Source: a virus
Virus record (IMG/VR): IMGVR_UViG_3300002141_000156
Coordinates: 1-64,000 of that record
Strand: one strand, 5' to 3'
Length of the DNA: 64,000 nt
Positions 24,839-36,516 of this stretch are shown piece by piece. The notes beneath the pieces were generated by a model. That model worked only from the letters and a program-made list of their open reading frames with translations, was not told where the DNA came from and ran no database searches. The position numbers were made by a program, and so were the translations under genes. The stretch's first letter is position 1. The number at the start of each line of letters is the position of its first letter.

Positions 24839-24870
24839 AAAAAGCAGCAATATTAATATTGCTGCTTTTT
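24839..24870. terminator. Palindromic hairpin terminator
   Basis: Perfect 32-nt palindrome centred on TTAA at 24854/24855, with core GCAGCAATA and flanking A and T tracts. It ends the leftward S1-like transcript. Confidence 0.9.
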
Positions 24871-24891
24871 AGATTACTACTATATTTGGCA

Positions 24892-26076
24892 CTATTGAAC
24901 AAGTTCAGCAGATTCAACAAATTCAAATTTAAGTCTCTTATTGATTGGATCAACTTTGAAAACTTTAACTAATGGATATCTGGTTAGATTTTTTTCAAGA
25001 TCCTTACGTCTTAGTGAAACTTCAAAGTTTTCGCCATCGATATCAATTGAAATTGAGCTCTTGTTATCACTTACGCTGTAATTAAAGCAGTGATTTTCAG
25101 TTCGATTACGAAGAGATTGCCATTGCAGTTTATCATTGCTTACCTGATCTTTATTTAAGGTAAGAACAACACGATATTGTGTTCCCTTAGTCGTTACGTC
25201 CTTTACATACACATTAAGTTTATCACCAGACTTCATAGTTTTACAAATTTCATCGTAATTTTTGAACTCAGATTTATGGACAAGTCCAGTATAATATCCT
25301 TCAAATTCTACAAATACTCCAAACTCATATGGGCGATTTGTTAGAGTTCCTACATACTCTTTATCAAAGTGTAGTTCGCTAATCATTGTTGGCATAGAGT
25401 TAGTAACATATTTCTTATATGAAAGAATGAATAGGTTATTTGACGCATCATAATTATCAACCATCACAGTAAGTGTCTTGCCAAGCAATTCACTAAAGTC
25501 GCGCACAACATTTGCAGCAGCATGTGATCCAGGAATGAAACAGGCAATCTCATTTTTGTAGATTGCAAGATATCCACCTTTGATTAATTTGGTTATTTTA
25601 ACATCAAACCAAGTATTATCCTTAAGGTGATTAAACAACTCCTGTTTATATGAGATAGAAAGTGCTTTCTTTTCAGAAGCAAAAAATTCTCCATATCCAG
25701 ATGATTTGTACACAATAACTAGGAACGTGCGCTGTTGTTCGTTTGTCACTAATGTTTCCAAAGGTTTTGAGTATTCTTTAAAAGGAATAGTAACCGTGCA
25801 TTTAGTATTTACTTCTTCTGCAAGAATATTATTATCTGTATATGAAATATTTTTTGCAGTTACTGTATAGACTGTGCCCTCTACTAAATCTTTGCCCATA
25901 AGCGTACGGCCACTAGATTTATCATACGCGATCATTGCATCATATAGCTCTTGAGCATAGTCTTCTTTACAGAAAACTTTAACACGATTGCGTTTATCTT
26001 CTTCAGTTAATTTTATGGAAGTATTGTACTTTCCGGTGTTTTGAAAGATGCTATCATCTATTAATTGTTCAGTCAT
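24892..26076 (-). CDS. S1-repeat RNA-binding protein (ribosomal protein S1-like)
   Basis: 394 residues with two clear S1 (OB-fold) repeats: about 153-223 (TWFDVKITKLIKGGYLA to LFILSYKKY) and 238-307 (KEYVGTLTNRPYEFGVFVEF to VVLTL). A probable weaker one lies at 63-130. The N-terminal 60 and C-terminal 80 residues are not recognised. Tandem S1 repeats bind single-stranded RNA, as in ribosomal protein S1. In a phage whose genes mostly lack Shine-Dalgarno sites this could steer ribosomes to phage mRNA. It is a single-gene unit with a promoter-like box and a strong terminator. Confidence 0.78.
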   Translation of the reverse strand: MTEQLIDDSIFQNTGKYNTSIKLTEEDKRNRVKVFCKEDYAQELYDAMIAYDKSSGRTLMGKDLVEGTVYTVTAKNISYTDNNILAEEVNTKCTVTIPFKEYSKPLETLVTNEQQRTFLVIVYKSSGYGEFFASEKKALSISYKQELFNHLKDNTWFDVKITKLIKGGYLAIYKNEIACFIPGSHAAANVVRDFSELLGKTLTVMVDNYDASNNLFILSYKKYVTNSMPTMISELHFDKEYVGTLTNRPYEFGVFVEFEGYYTGLVHKSEFKNYDEICKTMKSGDKLNVYVKDVTTKGTQYRVVLTLNKDQVSNDKLQWQSLRNRTENHCFNYSVSDNKSSISIDIDGENFEVSLRRKDLEKNLTRYPLVKVFKVDPINKRLKFEFVESAELVQ

Positions 26077-26091
26077 ATTTTGGTTGTTGAT

Positions 26092-26106
26092 ATTAAATTA
26101 TACACC
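26092..26106 (-). promoter_or_regulatory. Candidate early/middle promoter
   Basis: Leftward GGTGTATAATTTAAT, 15 nt before the S1-like gene. It agrees at 14 of 15 positions with the box at 43777-43791. It includes a perfect TATAAT; no good -35 is seen. Confidence 0.4.
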
Positions 26107-26122
26107 TGAAGTATATAATGGT

Positions 26123-29100
26123 TTAGATAAATGATCTAAAAAAGCCTAATTTATCTGCTGCATTTGAAATAAATTCATCTACAAATAATAGGAACAGTAT
26201 ATTTTTCATAGTTAATCGCTCCCAAGGTGGAAGATCGTCTTGCACAAGTAATGGATGTAATGATCGTAGCGCAAAGGTTGCTGCTCGAACGTCCTGTGTA
26301 GAAATAGCACCAGATGCAGTATCAACCTTTGGTATTTTAAGAGATGGTAACATTGAATCAACTGCGCCAGCTCCAGCAATAAGTAATGCTGGTAGTGGAG
26401 AATTTGCAATTGGGCCAAGGGCTTGTGCTAATACTTTTGCACCTGCAGAAACTGAATCTGTGTCAATTATTTGTAGTGTTGCAGATTTAGGTATCTGCTT
26501 CTTAAGATTAGTAATTGCGATATGGATTCCCTCTGCTGCTGGGCCGTATGGCGGAAGTTTGAATTGTATTGATTCAAGAAGATTTAAGTTTGTTCCTTTT
26601 AATCCCTTTGCTATCTTTAAGATATTATAAAAAGGTTCAAGTAATTTTTCAACTTCATCGAATTTAAGATCAACAAAATTCTTAAGAACTGCTAATAAGT
26701 CTCCAGGATTAATATTTAAGAAATCAAGATCTAGGGTCTGAAAATTTGGCAAGATATCTTTCTTTGTATTTACAATAACATTCCCTGAACTAAATGCCGA
26801 GGATGTTGTTGTAGGGGATGATGATTTTGGTGAGTATATTCCACCGGAAATTGCAGACTTCTGTGAAGTATTAGGTTCACAGTTTATAATTGATATGTTC
26901 TTATCTAAAATTGAGGTATTACGAATTACTGCCTTTGCACCGGCTTTAATTTTTCCGGATAATACTTGTGGAGTAGATGCTGCCGGTTTTGCAGCGCTAC
27001 GAAAAGGGTCTGGCAGACTGTTCTCAAGATAGGTCAATAATAAATTGGCCAGCGGTTTCTTTAATAGATTTAAGTCGACTGTCAGGTTCAATGGCAAGGC
27101 CGGTTGGGCGCCCAGGTTGGGCGCCTTTATCTCAAATAAAGAAGATAATATCCCAGAAAAAGATTTAGCTAGGGTTAAGAGGTTAATATCTGGTAACGGT
27201 ATCTCAAGATTTGCTGGAATACTCTTTTTAATTAAACTTAAATATGCTGTTGAAATATCCCTAGCTGAAATTTTAGGTTTTCCACCAAATAACACTTTAA
27301 GATTCTGCACAGACATTCCATTAATATAGCTATTCATTAGACTCTTTGCAGAATTGAATATTGGTACTGCTGGACTAATTCCTAGTGCCAGCTTAAATTC
27401 TTTTTTCTTACAACATGGAGAGAATGGATTAAAATCTATACTAATTTGACTAAGTGTTGCAATAACTGCCGGAGTTAGTGCCAGTGCCTGCTTTACCCGC
27501 TCATTTTCAAAAGCATCAGATAATCCAACTTGTGCTTTTTCTAGGTCTTTGCGAAGTTTTGCACGCTTTGCTGGATCCTTTTCAGTTTTTACTTTTTCCT
27601 TAGCTGCATCGACTTTCTTTTTTGCGCTATCTGCAGTTGTTGAGGTTGACTTTCCGCTAACCGCATCGGTCACGACCTTTGTTATATCTTTTAAAATGTT
27701 TCGAGCCTTATCTGGTTCATTATTAAGATCAATTGTTTCGTCTTGTGAAAGTGATTTATTTACTGCGGTTTTTATTTTATCTTTACTTTTAGCTAATTGA
27801 ATTGCAAGTAGTTTTTGAACCTTTGAATCATCCTTGGAAAAGAATTGTGTTTTATAGATACTTGAAAATTCATTAATATGACTTAAAAATTCGACAATTG
27901 CATTTAATTTTGGATCAACAGTTGACGAATCTTTAGGTAAGGTAATCTTTGGAAATTTAATACGATCAAAATATGCCATTAAGTCTGATTTGATTGCATC
28001 GCGCTTATCGCTTAGACTAATTCCATCAGTGCTTAATTCACCTCGGATACGAGCTGCTTTTGAATCATCGCCATCAACTAACGCTTTTTTAAGATCCGCT
28101 AATAATTTATCTTGTCGAGTAGTTATTTTATTTTTAATACTATTTGATTTACCAAGAGCGGGCTTTCCAAGATCATCAATACGATTTAATATTGAACGCT
28201 TAGCATCTTCAATTATATCCTTTACTGAGTCTACCTTATCTACTATTTTTGCTAATTTTTCAGCATCACTTAGGTGTTCAGTTGCACTTGCAAGATTTTT
28301 CTTTTCACGAGCAACTTTTAATTTTCGAATGACATTACCATTTTTATTAGCAGCAGACTCTGCTGCACCAAGAATATTTTTTTGTTGCTGCAATTGTAGT
28401 TTCTCTTTTGCTGACAGCATATGATTTACACCAAGCGAAGCTTCTTGTGCAAGACGTGCGGCTTTTGCTTTAATCGCGAGAAGACTTGCAGGTACTTGGA
28501 TTCCCGGCTTAATTGATGTGTCTTCTCCAGTATATCCAAATTTCTTAGATGGCCCCTTTACTGTTAGAATATGCTGCTTAAACCCACTGCTAGATACTAA
28601 AAATACCACCGGTGAAATAAAGATTCCATTTACTGTTAAAAAAATCACAATATTTCCAAGTGGAGTTGAAATTGCAACTAATGGAATCCACATAATTGGT
28701 AGCGGAATCTTAACAAGTCCACCAGGATAAGGAATTGTTAATCCGACTGGCCAATATCTAAGTTTTGTGAACTCTGGGATATTAGGTAGAGGTAATAATC
28801 CAACAAGTGTTGCAATCTTTGCAAACTCTACCCAATAACAGATTTGATTTTGGTTTGGCAGAGTCGGGTCGCATCCATTAATGCTATTTACAAAAAATGG
28901 ATCAGTTCCAAGCATTGCTTTTGCACCACCGCAATCTGCATTTGGGTCATCCTCAACTGGAGTATCAAAACACTCTGGACTCTTTTCCTTTAGAAGATTT
29001 TTGATCTTCTGTGGAGTCGGTTTTAGAGCATCAAGTTTTTGAGTTATTCTAGAAATTTCAGAATCTAAATCAGCTAGACCTTGTAAAAATTCAGCATTTT

Positions 29101-30607
29101 GTCGGTTAACTGTGTCTAGTGCACTTGTGAGTGCTGTACTTTCTCCTGGAAGATATTTGTTAACTCTGCCTACTGCCAGAAGGAGTTGTATTTCCTTTCT
29201 TGCAATAGTTTGCATGGTTAAACGTATAATATTTTGTGCAGGTTCAATTACTTGGGCATGTCTCTCAAGTTTACGTTTTTCAAATCGAGCATCAAACTCT
29301 GTATAAAAATTCTGGACAGAGTCTATATTTTGAATATAATATTCTGCTTCACCTTCACGTTTTTTCTCAGAACCAGTACCTCTTAATTTTGGGTCAACTA
29401 GATTAACATTTGATGTAAGCCCGCGCTCTTCAATTGAAAAGAAATTATTGATTGGGTCTTTAAATAGGTTGTAATATTGTGTGTAGATTCGGCCAGTCGG
29501 TAGAACATCTCCAGATATTTCAAATTGTCTTAAAGAAAAATATGGTGCATCTTGAAAAAATGAATGCTTGACAAGTAATGGACTTGCTTGAATTAATTGA
29601 TCTTGCGTTTCAGTATATGGATCGCCAGTTTTTTTATTAAACTTCTCCCTTTGGGTTCGAATTGAGTGTAAATTGGTAAAGTTAATGTCAAATTTAAAAT
29701 AAGTTTGCTCAATTGCCTGTTTAATACTAGTTGGTTTGCCTGCAATAAAATTAGTAGTGATACAACTTGAGTATGCCTCAAATTGAGTATTTATATTAGC
29801 AACATCTGAGTGCGTAATAAAATTATCAAATAAATTTCCAATATATGTTACAAAACTCGTATTATCATAATTATCTTCTGTTAGATAACCTGAAAGTGCA
29901 ATATAATACTCATTACTGAAAATTGCAAAACTATTACTTGTAGTTTTAAGTGTTTCTTCTTGAATATCAATATTTGAAAGATTAGTCTCTATGCTTTTCT
30001 CAATTATATCACTAGTTGATACCGCTTGATCATATAGTGCCTTATCAGCGTCCAATAAGGATGTAGCATATGCGTCAGCAAGAACGAAAATCAGTTCCGT
30101 TATTTGTGAAAGATCAGTATTTAATTTAGCATCACGATCTTGAAGGCGGCGTAGTTCAATTAGTAATGGCTCAAATATTCCAAGTATTCGAGCTACTTCT
30201 TTTGCACGCTCATCAAAGTAATATGAAATTGGTGCATAATTATCACGATATTCAAGTAATTTATCTAGCAGTATTTTATGCTGATTATAAATGTCAATTT
30301 GTTTTTCAATTATCTTATTTGTTTCTTCAACATTATCAATACACTTTTGCACACCACGTTGAGCATCACCGGTTGGAATATTGATACCGGCAATATCGAT
30401 TGGTGGAAGTAGGTTTGGAACAGCAAGGTCATCACATGGAGCCTCAGTAGTATCAAATAATATATTTGTTTCGCCAAGAGGTTCACATAATGAACTGTTT
30501 AGCAGATCACTAAGTTCAGCTGAAGTAAATTTACGCTTAACTTCGGCCGGAGTTATACCAAGCACATTTGCAACTTCATTAATTAACAGGTCTAATACAG
30601 AGGACAC
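26123..30607 (-). CDS. Giant late protein, putative virion component
   Basis: 1494 residues with a GTG start at 30607, chosen because no in-frame ATG lies closer to the promoter. The N-terminal 230 residues are helical. Further coiled-coil stretches occur at about 440-540 and 700-1000, rich in Lys/Ala/Asp. A hydrophobic, Pro-rich section around 590-670 (PLPIMWIPLVAIS, IVIFLTVNGIFI) could be membrane-active. The C-terminal third is Pro/Leu-rich. This mix recalls tape-measure or ejected virion proteins, but no family is recognised. It is a single-gene unit behind a late-type promoter. Confidence 0.6.
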   Translation of the reverse strand: MSSVLDLLINEVANVLGITPAEVKRKFTSAELSDLLNSSLCEPLGETNILFDTTEAPCDDLAVPNLLPPIDIAGINIPTGDAQRGVQKCIDNVEETNKIIEKQIDIYNQHKILLDKLLEYRDNYAPISYYFDERAKEVARILGIFEPLLIELRRLQDRDAKLNTDLSQITELIFVLADAYATSLLDADKALYDQAVSTSDIIEKSIETNLSNIDIQEETLKTTSNSFAIFSNEYYIALSGYLTEDNYDNTSFVTYIGNLFDNFITHSDVANINTQFEAYSSCITTNFIAGKPTSIKQAIEQTYFKFDINFTNLHSIRTQREKFNKKTGDPYTETQDQLIQASPLLVKHSFFQDAPYFSLRQFEISGDVLPTGRIYTQYYNLFKDPINNFFSIEERGLTSNVNLVDPKLRGTGSEKKREGEAEYYIQNIDSVQNFYTEFDARFEKRKLERHAQVIEPAQNIIRLTMQTIARKEIQLLLAVGRVNKYLPGESTALTSALDTVNRQNAEFLQGLADLDSEISRITQKLDALKPTPQKIKNLLKEKSPECFDTPVEDDPNADCGGAKAMLGTDPFFVNSINGCDPTLPNQNQICYWVEFAKIATLVGLLPLPNIPEFTKLRYWPVGLTIPYPGGLVKIPLPIMWIPLVAISTPLGNIVIFLTVNGIFISPVVFLVSSSGFKQHILTVKGPSKKFGYTGEDTSIKPGIQVPASLLAIKAKAARLAQEASLGVNHMLSAKEKLQLQQQKNILGAAESAANKNGNVIRKLKVAREKKNLASATEHLSDAEKLAKIVDKVDSVKDIIEDAKRSILNRIDDLGKPALGKSNSIKNKITTRQDKLLADLKKALVDGDDSKAARIRGELSTDGISLSDKRDAIKSDLMAYFDRIKFPKITLPKDSSTVDPKLNAIVEFLSHINEFSSIYKTQFFSKDDSKVQKLLAIQLAKSKDKIKTAVNKSLSQDETIDLNNEPDKARNILKDITKVVTDAVSGKSTSTTADSAKKKVDAAKEKVKTEKDPAKRAKLRKDLEKAQVGLSDAFENERVKQALALTPAVIATLSQISIDFNPFSPCCKKKEFKLALGISPAVPIFNSAKSLMNSYINGMSVQNLKVLFGGKPKISARDISTAYLSLIKKSIPANLEIPLPDINLLTLAKSFSGILSSLFEIKAPNLGAQPALPLNLTVDLNLLKKPLANLLLTYLENSLPDPFRSAAKPAASTPQVLSGKIKAGAKAVIRNTSILDKNISIINCEPNTSQKSAISGGIYSPKSSSPTTTSSAFSSGNVIVNTKKDILPNFQTLDLDFLNINPGDLLAVLKNFVDLKFDEVEKLLEPFYNILKIAKGLKGTNLNLLESIQFKLPPYGPAAEGIHIAITNLKKQIPKSATLQIIDTDSVSAGAKVLAQALGPIANSPLPALLIAGAGAVDSMLPSLKIPKVDTASGAISTQDVRAATFALRSLHPLLVQDDLPPWERLTMKNILFLLFVDEFISNAADKLGFFRSFI

Positions 30608-30632
30608 AGAAATATAGTTATTTTATCTACTA

Positions 30633-30642
30633 TTATTTATTA
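30633..30642 (-). promoter_or_regulatory. Late-type promoter for the 1494-residue protein
   Basis: TAATAAATAA read leftward, 25 nt before the GTG start; the same ten bases occur at 44897 and 48022. Confidence 0.55.
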
Positions 30643-30648
30643 AACTAA

Positions 30649-30675
30649 AAAGAGACTGCACTGGGCAGTCTCTTT
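30649..30675 (-). terminator. Hairpin terminator after GroEL
   Basis: 11-bp stem, AAAGAGACTGC paired with GCAGTCTCTTT, 5-nt loop, followed leftward by a T run. It separates the GroEL operon from the next late promoter. Confidence 0.88.
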
Positions 30676-30703
30676 GATTAAAGTTGACATAGAAATGGCC
30701 AGA

Positions 30704-33111
<2,408 letters not shown>

Positions 33112-33113
33112 TA

Positions 33114-33866
33114 TCAGGGCATTTGTAACTGATAGTCTTCTACTACAGTCAACCCTGATAGTTTTAAAATTACTTGAGCAACTGCAAGAACATCCTTTTG
33201 ACAATATTCAGTGATTCGTTGGATATCTCGTTCTTTCCAAAATACATCACCGACTTCATCTCCACGAATATCATCCTTTGGTGTTTCTAAACCAAGTGAA
33301 GTAGCTAGGAGTTCTAATGAACTGAAGCCCTCTTGCCATGCACCAAAACTCCAAATTTCGGAAGTATCAATAAGTGGCATTTCCCAAGGTTTTAAATTAG
33401 TTAATTGTAATCCTTTTGGTAATGGCGTACTTGCCATGATTAATCGCTTACACATCATTGGAACATCAAATCGTTTGATATTATGTCCAGTAAATTTATA
33501 TGCAGCAAATTTAGTGAATACTGTGCTGATGCCACTAAGAACGTCGGCTTCATCAAATGAAGAATAACTCTTGATAATTAATGATGGTACTTGGCCAAGA
33601 ATTGGATCTTCGCTGAAAGTGACGCGACCAAATGATGCGCAGACAATTCTGCTAAATTCAGGAGTAAGAGCAGCTTTTGCTTCATATAACTGCTCATCGC
33701 TCATTTCTTTATTTTCATCGAATCTAGAACGAAGATAATTACATCGTTTGCTCCATAGGTCAGCCATTCTTGGATTTGCAGCATTTAATCCATCTAATGT
33801 TGGAAAAGTAGATGCTGTCTCCAGGTCAAAAAAGACCATTTTTTGTATTTCAGCGAGTGTGTACAT
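33114..33866 (-). CDS. DnaQ-like 3'-5' exonuclease
   Basis: 250 residues of the DEDD exonuclease fold: Exo I FFDLET (12-17), Exo II GHNIKRFD near 127, and Exo III YCQKDV near 224 (DEDDy-type Tyr before the last Asp). It hydrolyses 3' ends of DNA or RNA. The phage polymerase half already has its own proofreading site, so this is a separate activity. First gene of the exonuclease-nuclease-GroEL operon. Confidence 0.82.
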   Translation of the reverse strand: MYTLAEIQKMVFFDLETASTFPTLDGLNAANPRMADLWSKRCNYLRSRFDENKEMSDEQLYEAKAALTPEFSRIVCASFGRVTFSEDPILGQVPSLIIKSYSSFDEADVLSGISTVFTKFAAYKFTGHNIKRFDVPMMCKRLIMASTPLPKGLQLTNLKPWEMPLIDTSEIWSFGAWQEGFSSLELLATSLGLETPKDDIRGDEVGDVFWKERDIQRITEYCQKDVLAVAQVILKLSGLTVVEDYQLQMP

Positions 33867-33961
33867 ATATTATTAAGGTTTAAAGAGTATAATGGGTATA
33901 TCTATACGTAATATTATTAAATTATCCAGCGCTTACTAGAGTAATTAGATTACCGGATATT

Positions 33962-34183
33962 TCATTTATTTGCTTTGTATTTTGATAATTTATAAATATT
34001 GATTATTATACATAGACTGTTCATAATTATTATAGGATTAGAATGTATTAAAATTCCATATAAAACAAAAAGTACACAAGCTATAGTATTTACGATTCTT
34101 AATGTGATAATATTTGTGAATAATATTGAAATTAGTACTACAATCATTGCAAAGTACCCAAATATTTCGATTAAATTAGTCAT
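33962..34183 (-). CDS. Small multi-pass membrane protein, YgjV-like
   Basis: 73 residues from the ATG at 34183; a longer reading from 34243 overlaps the upstream gene. Three hydrophobic segments fill the protein (IFGYFAMIVVLISILF, VNTIACVLFVLYGILI and MNSLCIIINIY). The pattern resembles small YgjV-type membrane proteins. The start overlaps the upstream stop by 8 nt. Function unknown. Confidence 0.5.
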   Translation of the reverse strand: MTNLIEIFGYFAMIVVLISILFTNIITLRIVNTIACVLFVLYGILIHSNPIIIMNSLCIIINIYKLSKYKANK

Positions 34184-34376
34184 TGTCTGATTCCTTCTCC
34201 TTCTTAAAATCTCCAGCGGCATCACAATTTGCTGGATATCCATGTTTTCGAATATTCCAATATCGTAAGGTACGATTATACATTTTAACTATGAATTGAA
34301 GCGGAAGTCCAATAAGAATAACGACGCCGAGCCAAGTCCAAAAATCTCTAAAAATAAAATTTAATATTTCGACCAT
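34176..34376 (-). CDS. Small membrane protein
   Basis: 66 residues with one membrane segment (WLGVVILIGLPLQFIV) and a charged C-terminal tail. It overlaps the next gene by 8 nt, suggesting the two membrane proteins are made together. No family is recognised. Confidence 0.5.
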   Translation of the reverse strand: MVEILNFIFRDFWTWLGVVILIGLPLQFIVKMYNRTLRYWNIRKHGYPANCDAAGDFKKEKESDND

Positions 34377-34393
34377 ATGTAGTTGTGTAATTA

Positions 34394-34879
34394 CTAAGTT
34401 TTTTTATTTGTATTTAGTTTTTTTTCAATATAATCTGCAATAATTACGACAGATTCGTCGTCTATACATAAGTGATCATTTCCATTTATTTTAAGAGAAA
34501 AATCTCCATCGCTTGGATCAAGCACAATATCAGTAAGTGATATAATTGGATTATGTTTCCTTGCACGACGTTCCTCCATTTTAATTAGCATCTCTTGAAC
34601 TCCAGTATTTTTTCCCCAATTCTTTCGATCTGATGAGGTATGATTGTAATAGTGTGTTGATGTTTGAGTATTATCATGGATAGTAATGTTTAATTTACTC
34701 CAATCTTCAATTTTATCCCAGTTATTTAAGACAAATAATTTTGCACAAGCTCCAATGTTTTCAAGTGCAGCAATATGCTTTTGATATTCACTATAGAATT
34801 CGTTATCGACAAATATGCGAGACCTCCGATATCCTTCTGTAAAAACTGGGGTAAATAATTCTCCAAATATCTGTCCCAT
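34394..34879 (-). CDS. Hypothetical protein
   Basis: 161 residues from the ATG at 34879, directly after the previous stop. The longer in-frame reading is rejected because it lies inside the upstream gene. Soluble, mixed alpha/beta, with a C-terminal DPSDGDFSLKINGNDHLCIDD beta region. No motif is recognised. Confidence 0.5.
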   Translation of the reverse strand: MGQIFGELFTPVFTEGYRRSRIFVDNEFYSEYQKHIAALENIGACAKLFVLNNWDKIEDWSKLNITIHDNTQTSTHYYNHTSSDRKNWGKNTGVQEMLIKMEERRARKHNPIISLTDIVLDPSDGDFSLKINGNDHLCIDDESVVIIADYIEKKLNTNKKT

Positions 34880-34880
34880 A

Positions 34881-35300
34881 TTACTCAGCGATTGATATTG
34901 AGTTAGTTTTACGATATTCTTGTTCTTTTGCATACATCTGATTTGCAAAACTCTCTCCTATTCCTCGCTCGATGTTATATGCAATACACGCAGCAAGCCA
35001 ATTATCATTCATTTGGCTCATCGGTACCCAAGTAAGAGGCTGTGCTCCATCTTTACCGCGACCACCACGACAGTAATTCTCACGAATAACTTCAAATGGT
35101 GCATCATCATAAATTGTTAATTCTTGATGTGGAGCAGTCACCTGAACAGATCTGCGCAAATAATCCATTCCGCCGTCTACCATATAAATCAACCCATTTT
35201 TATCTGTGTATTCTACATAATCATGTCGATGCATTGATTTTAAAAGTGTACCATCTGGGGTACGAATTTGATTTATTATTATTTGTTTTTCATTTTCCAT
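34881..35300 (-). CDS. Conserved phage protein of unknown function
   Basis: 139 residues. The motifs TPDGTLLKSMHRHDYVEY, YMVDGGMDYLRR, FEVIRENYCRGGRGKDG and WLAACIAYN form a well-known conserved phage protein pattern, function unproven. It is the first gene of a three- or four-gene leftward unit. Confidence 0.6.
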   Translation of the reverse strand: MENEKQIIINQIRTPDGTLLKSMHRHDYVEYTDKNGLIYMVDGGMDYLRRSVQVTAPHQELTIYDDAPFEVIRENYCRGGRGKDGAQPLTWVPMSQMNDNWLAACIAYNIERGIGESFANQMYAKEQEYRKTNSISIAE

Positions 35301-35374
35301 GGTATTATTATACTACTAAAAAATATTTTATTTCACTTCTTTAATCAAATAGCATTAACCAAAAGTTAATAATA

Positions 35375-35800
35375 TTAGTGTGCACGATCAGTAATTTTTT
35401 CATAAGTTTTTTGTTTTAATTTAACCGCTTCTTGAATTAAAGGGTGCTTTTGAATGTGTTGCTTATGCTTAGTCGGCTGCTTTGTTTCAAAATAAGGAAG
35501 CAGCTTCTTATATAATTGTTCAATCTCTTCAATTGTAAGATTTGCTTTCTTGGCATTAATATCGATTGTACATGCAACTACATTACCTTCAATATAACCC
35601 TTTTTGGAATCGATACGATCCACACTGAAAGCTAATTTACCCTCATCTTCAAATACCGCTTCTGTATAGAAGCAATTTGTTCTTAAGAGCAATGATTTGA
35701 CCGTTTCAAATGAAAGGTCAAATTCAATGCCTCGACTTGTTGCACTCTGTTGAAGATTAATCATCTTCTTTGCGACTTCTATGTCTGGAATTTTCTTCAT
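35375..35800 (-). CDS. Putative HNH-type endonuclease or relic
   Basis: 141 residues. The centre, TNCFYTEAVF then FSVDRIDSKKGYIEGNV, follows the layout of phage HNH proteins in which DRID..KGY..GN is the core. Only one Cys of the usual zinc pair is seen and the first catalytic His is not evident. It may be inactive or a diverged family member. It overlaps the upstream gene by one base. Confidence 0.5.
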   Translation of the reverse strand: MKKIPDIEVAKKMINLQQSATSRGIEFDLSFETVKSLLLRTNCFYTEAVFEDEGKLAFSVDRIDSKKGYIEGNVVACTIDINAKKANLTIEEIEQLYKKLLPYFETKQPTKHKQHIQKHPLIQEAVKLKQKTYEKITDRAH

Positions 35801-36321
35801 TATTGTTTATAGAATATGTTTGTGTATTTTGTTTTTAAAATAAGTTTATAATAATCAATTGTTTCTTTTCTACCGTCTGAGTGATGTTTTTTCCAGGTTT
35901 GAGGAAATTCCTTAATACCTTGTTCTATTCTTTCTTTTTTTGACTTGGTTTTATCTGTATCGTGTTCATAATATAACCATGCTTCCCAATAGTTCGATGG
36001 ATGTTCTACATTAACAATCACTGCTATTTGCCATTTAAAAAAAACAAATGATAAAACTGGTGACCATTCATGTCGATAGTCAGTGTCAGTCCACTTTGTT
36101 TTCCAACCAAGTCCACAGTAACTAAATCCTATTTTCTTAGGAACAGCTGTCATATATCCTGGTTTTTCTTTACTTTTAATCCATTTTCTAGGAAAAAAAT
36201 ATGGAACCCCAACTGCAATTTTACCACAGTAAAATTTTAATTGAAATGGCTTAAATGGTGAGAATAATGCTTTTATAAAAAGAAGCTCACGTAACTTATA
36301 TTTTAGTGTTGATATTTTCAT
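35800..36321 (-). CDS. Conserved phage protein, GLGWKTKW family
   Basis: 173 residues rich in aromatic residues. Conserved-looking blocks are PYFFPRKWIKS, IGFSYCGLGWKTKW, YRHEWSPVLSFVFF and the C-terminal DYYKLILKTKYTN. I recall this as a widespread protein of large phages of Bacteroidota, with no known function. The sequence before its ATG, ACAAAAGTT, is the same as before the 36846 start. Confidence 0.55.
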   Translation of the reverse strand: MKISTLKYKLRELLFIKALFSPFKPFQLKFYCGKIAVGVPYFFPRKWIKSKEKPGYMTAVPKKIGFSYCGLGWKTKWTDTDYRHEWSPVLSFVFFKWQIAVIVNVEHPSNYWEAWLYYEHDTDKTKSKKERIEQGIKEFPQTWKKHHSDGRKETIDYYKLILKTKYTNIFYKQ

Positions 36322-36349
36322 AACTTTTGTTTTTAGATAAGTATTAGTA

Positions 36350-36502
36350 CTACTTTTTCTTATTGGGTATTATATTACTCTTCTTATGATCGCTTAACCA
36401 TTTTGCTTGGTCCCGTGCTTCTTGTAGGGTAACTGGTTTTTGCTTGGATAATTGTTCCATTCCTAACTTAGCTCTTTCTGTAAAGGTTATATTATACTTC
36501 AT
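36350..36502 (-). CDS. Small hypothetical protein (50 residues)
   Basis: ATG at 36502, stop TAG at 36350. The product starts MKYNITFTERAKLGMEQLSK, is basic and helical, and ends in NKKK. It fills an otherwise empty gap 14 nt after the previous gene. Purines (GCGGGGGAA) precede the ATG. No homologue is recognised. Confidence 0.5.
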   Translation of the reverse strand: MKYNITFTERAKLGMEQLSKQKPVTLQEARDQAKWLSDHKKSNIIPNKKK

Positions 36503-36516
36503 TAGTTCCCCCGCAT

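Noticed and set aside
33112-33204. ATG-initiated N-terminal extension of the PD-(D/E)XK nuclease
   Set aside because: It would overlap the exonuclease gene by 91 nt and consist of an unlikely Cys/Ser-rich segment.
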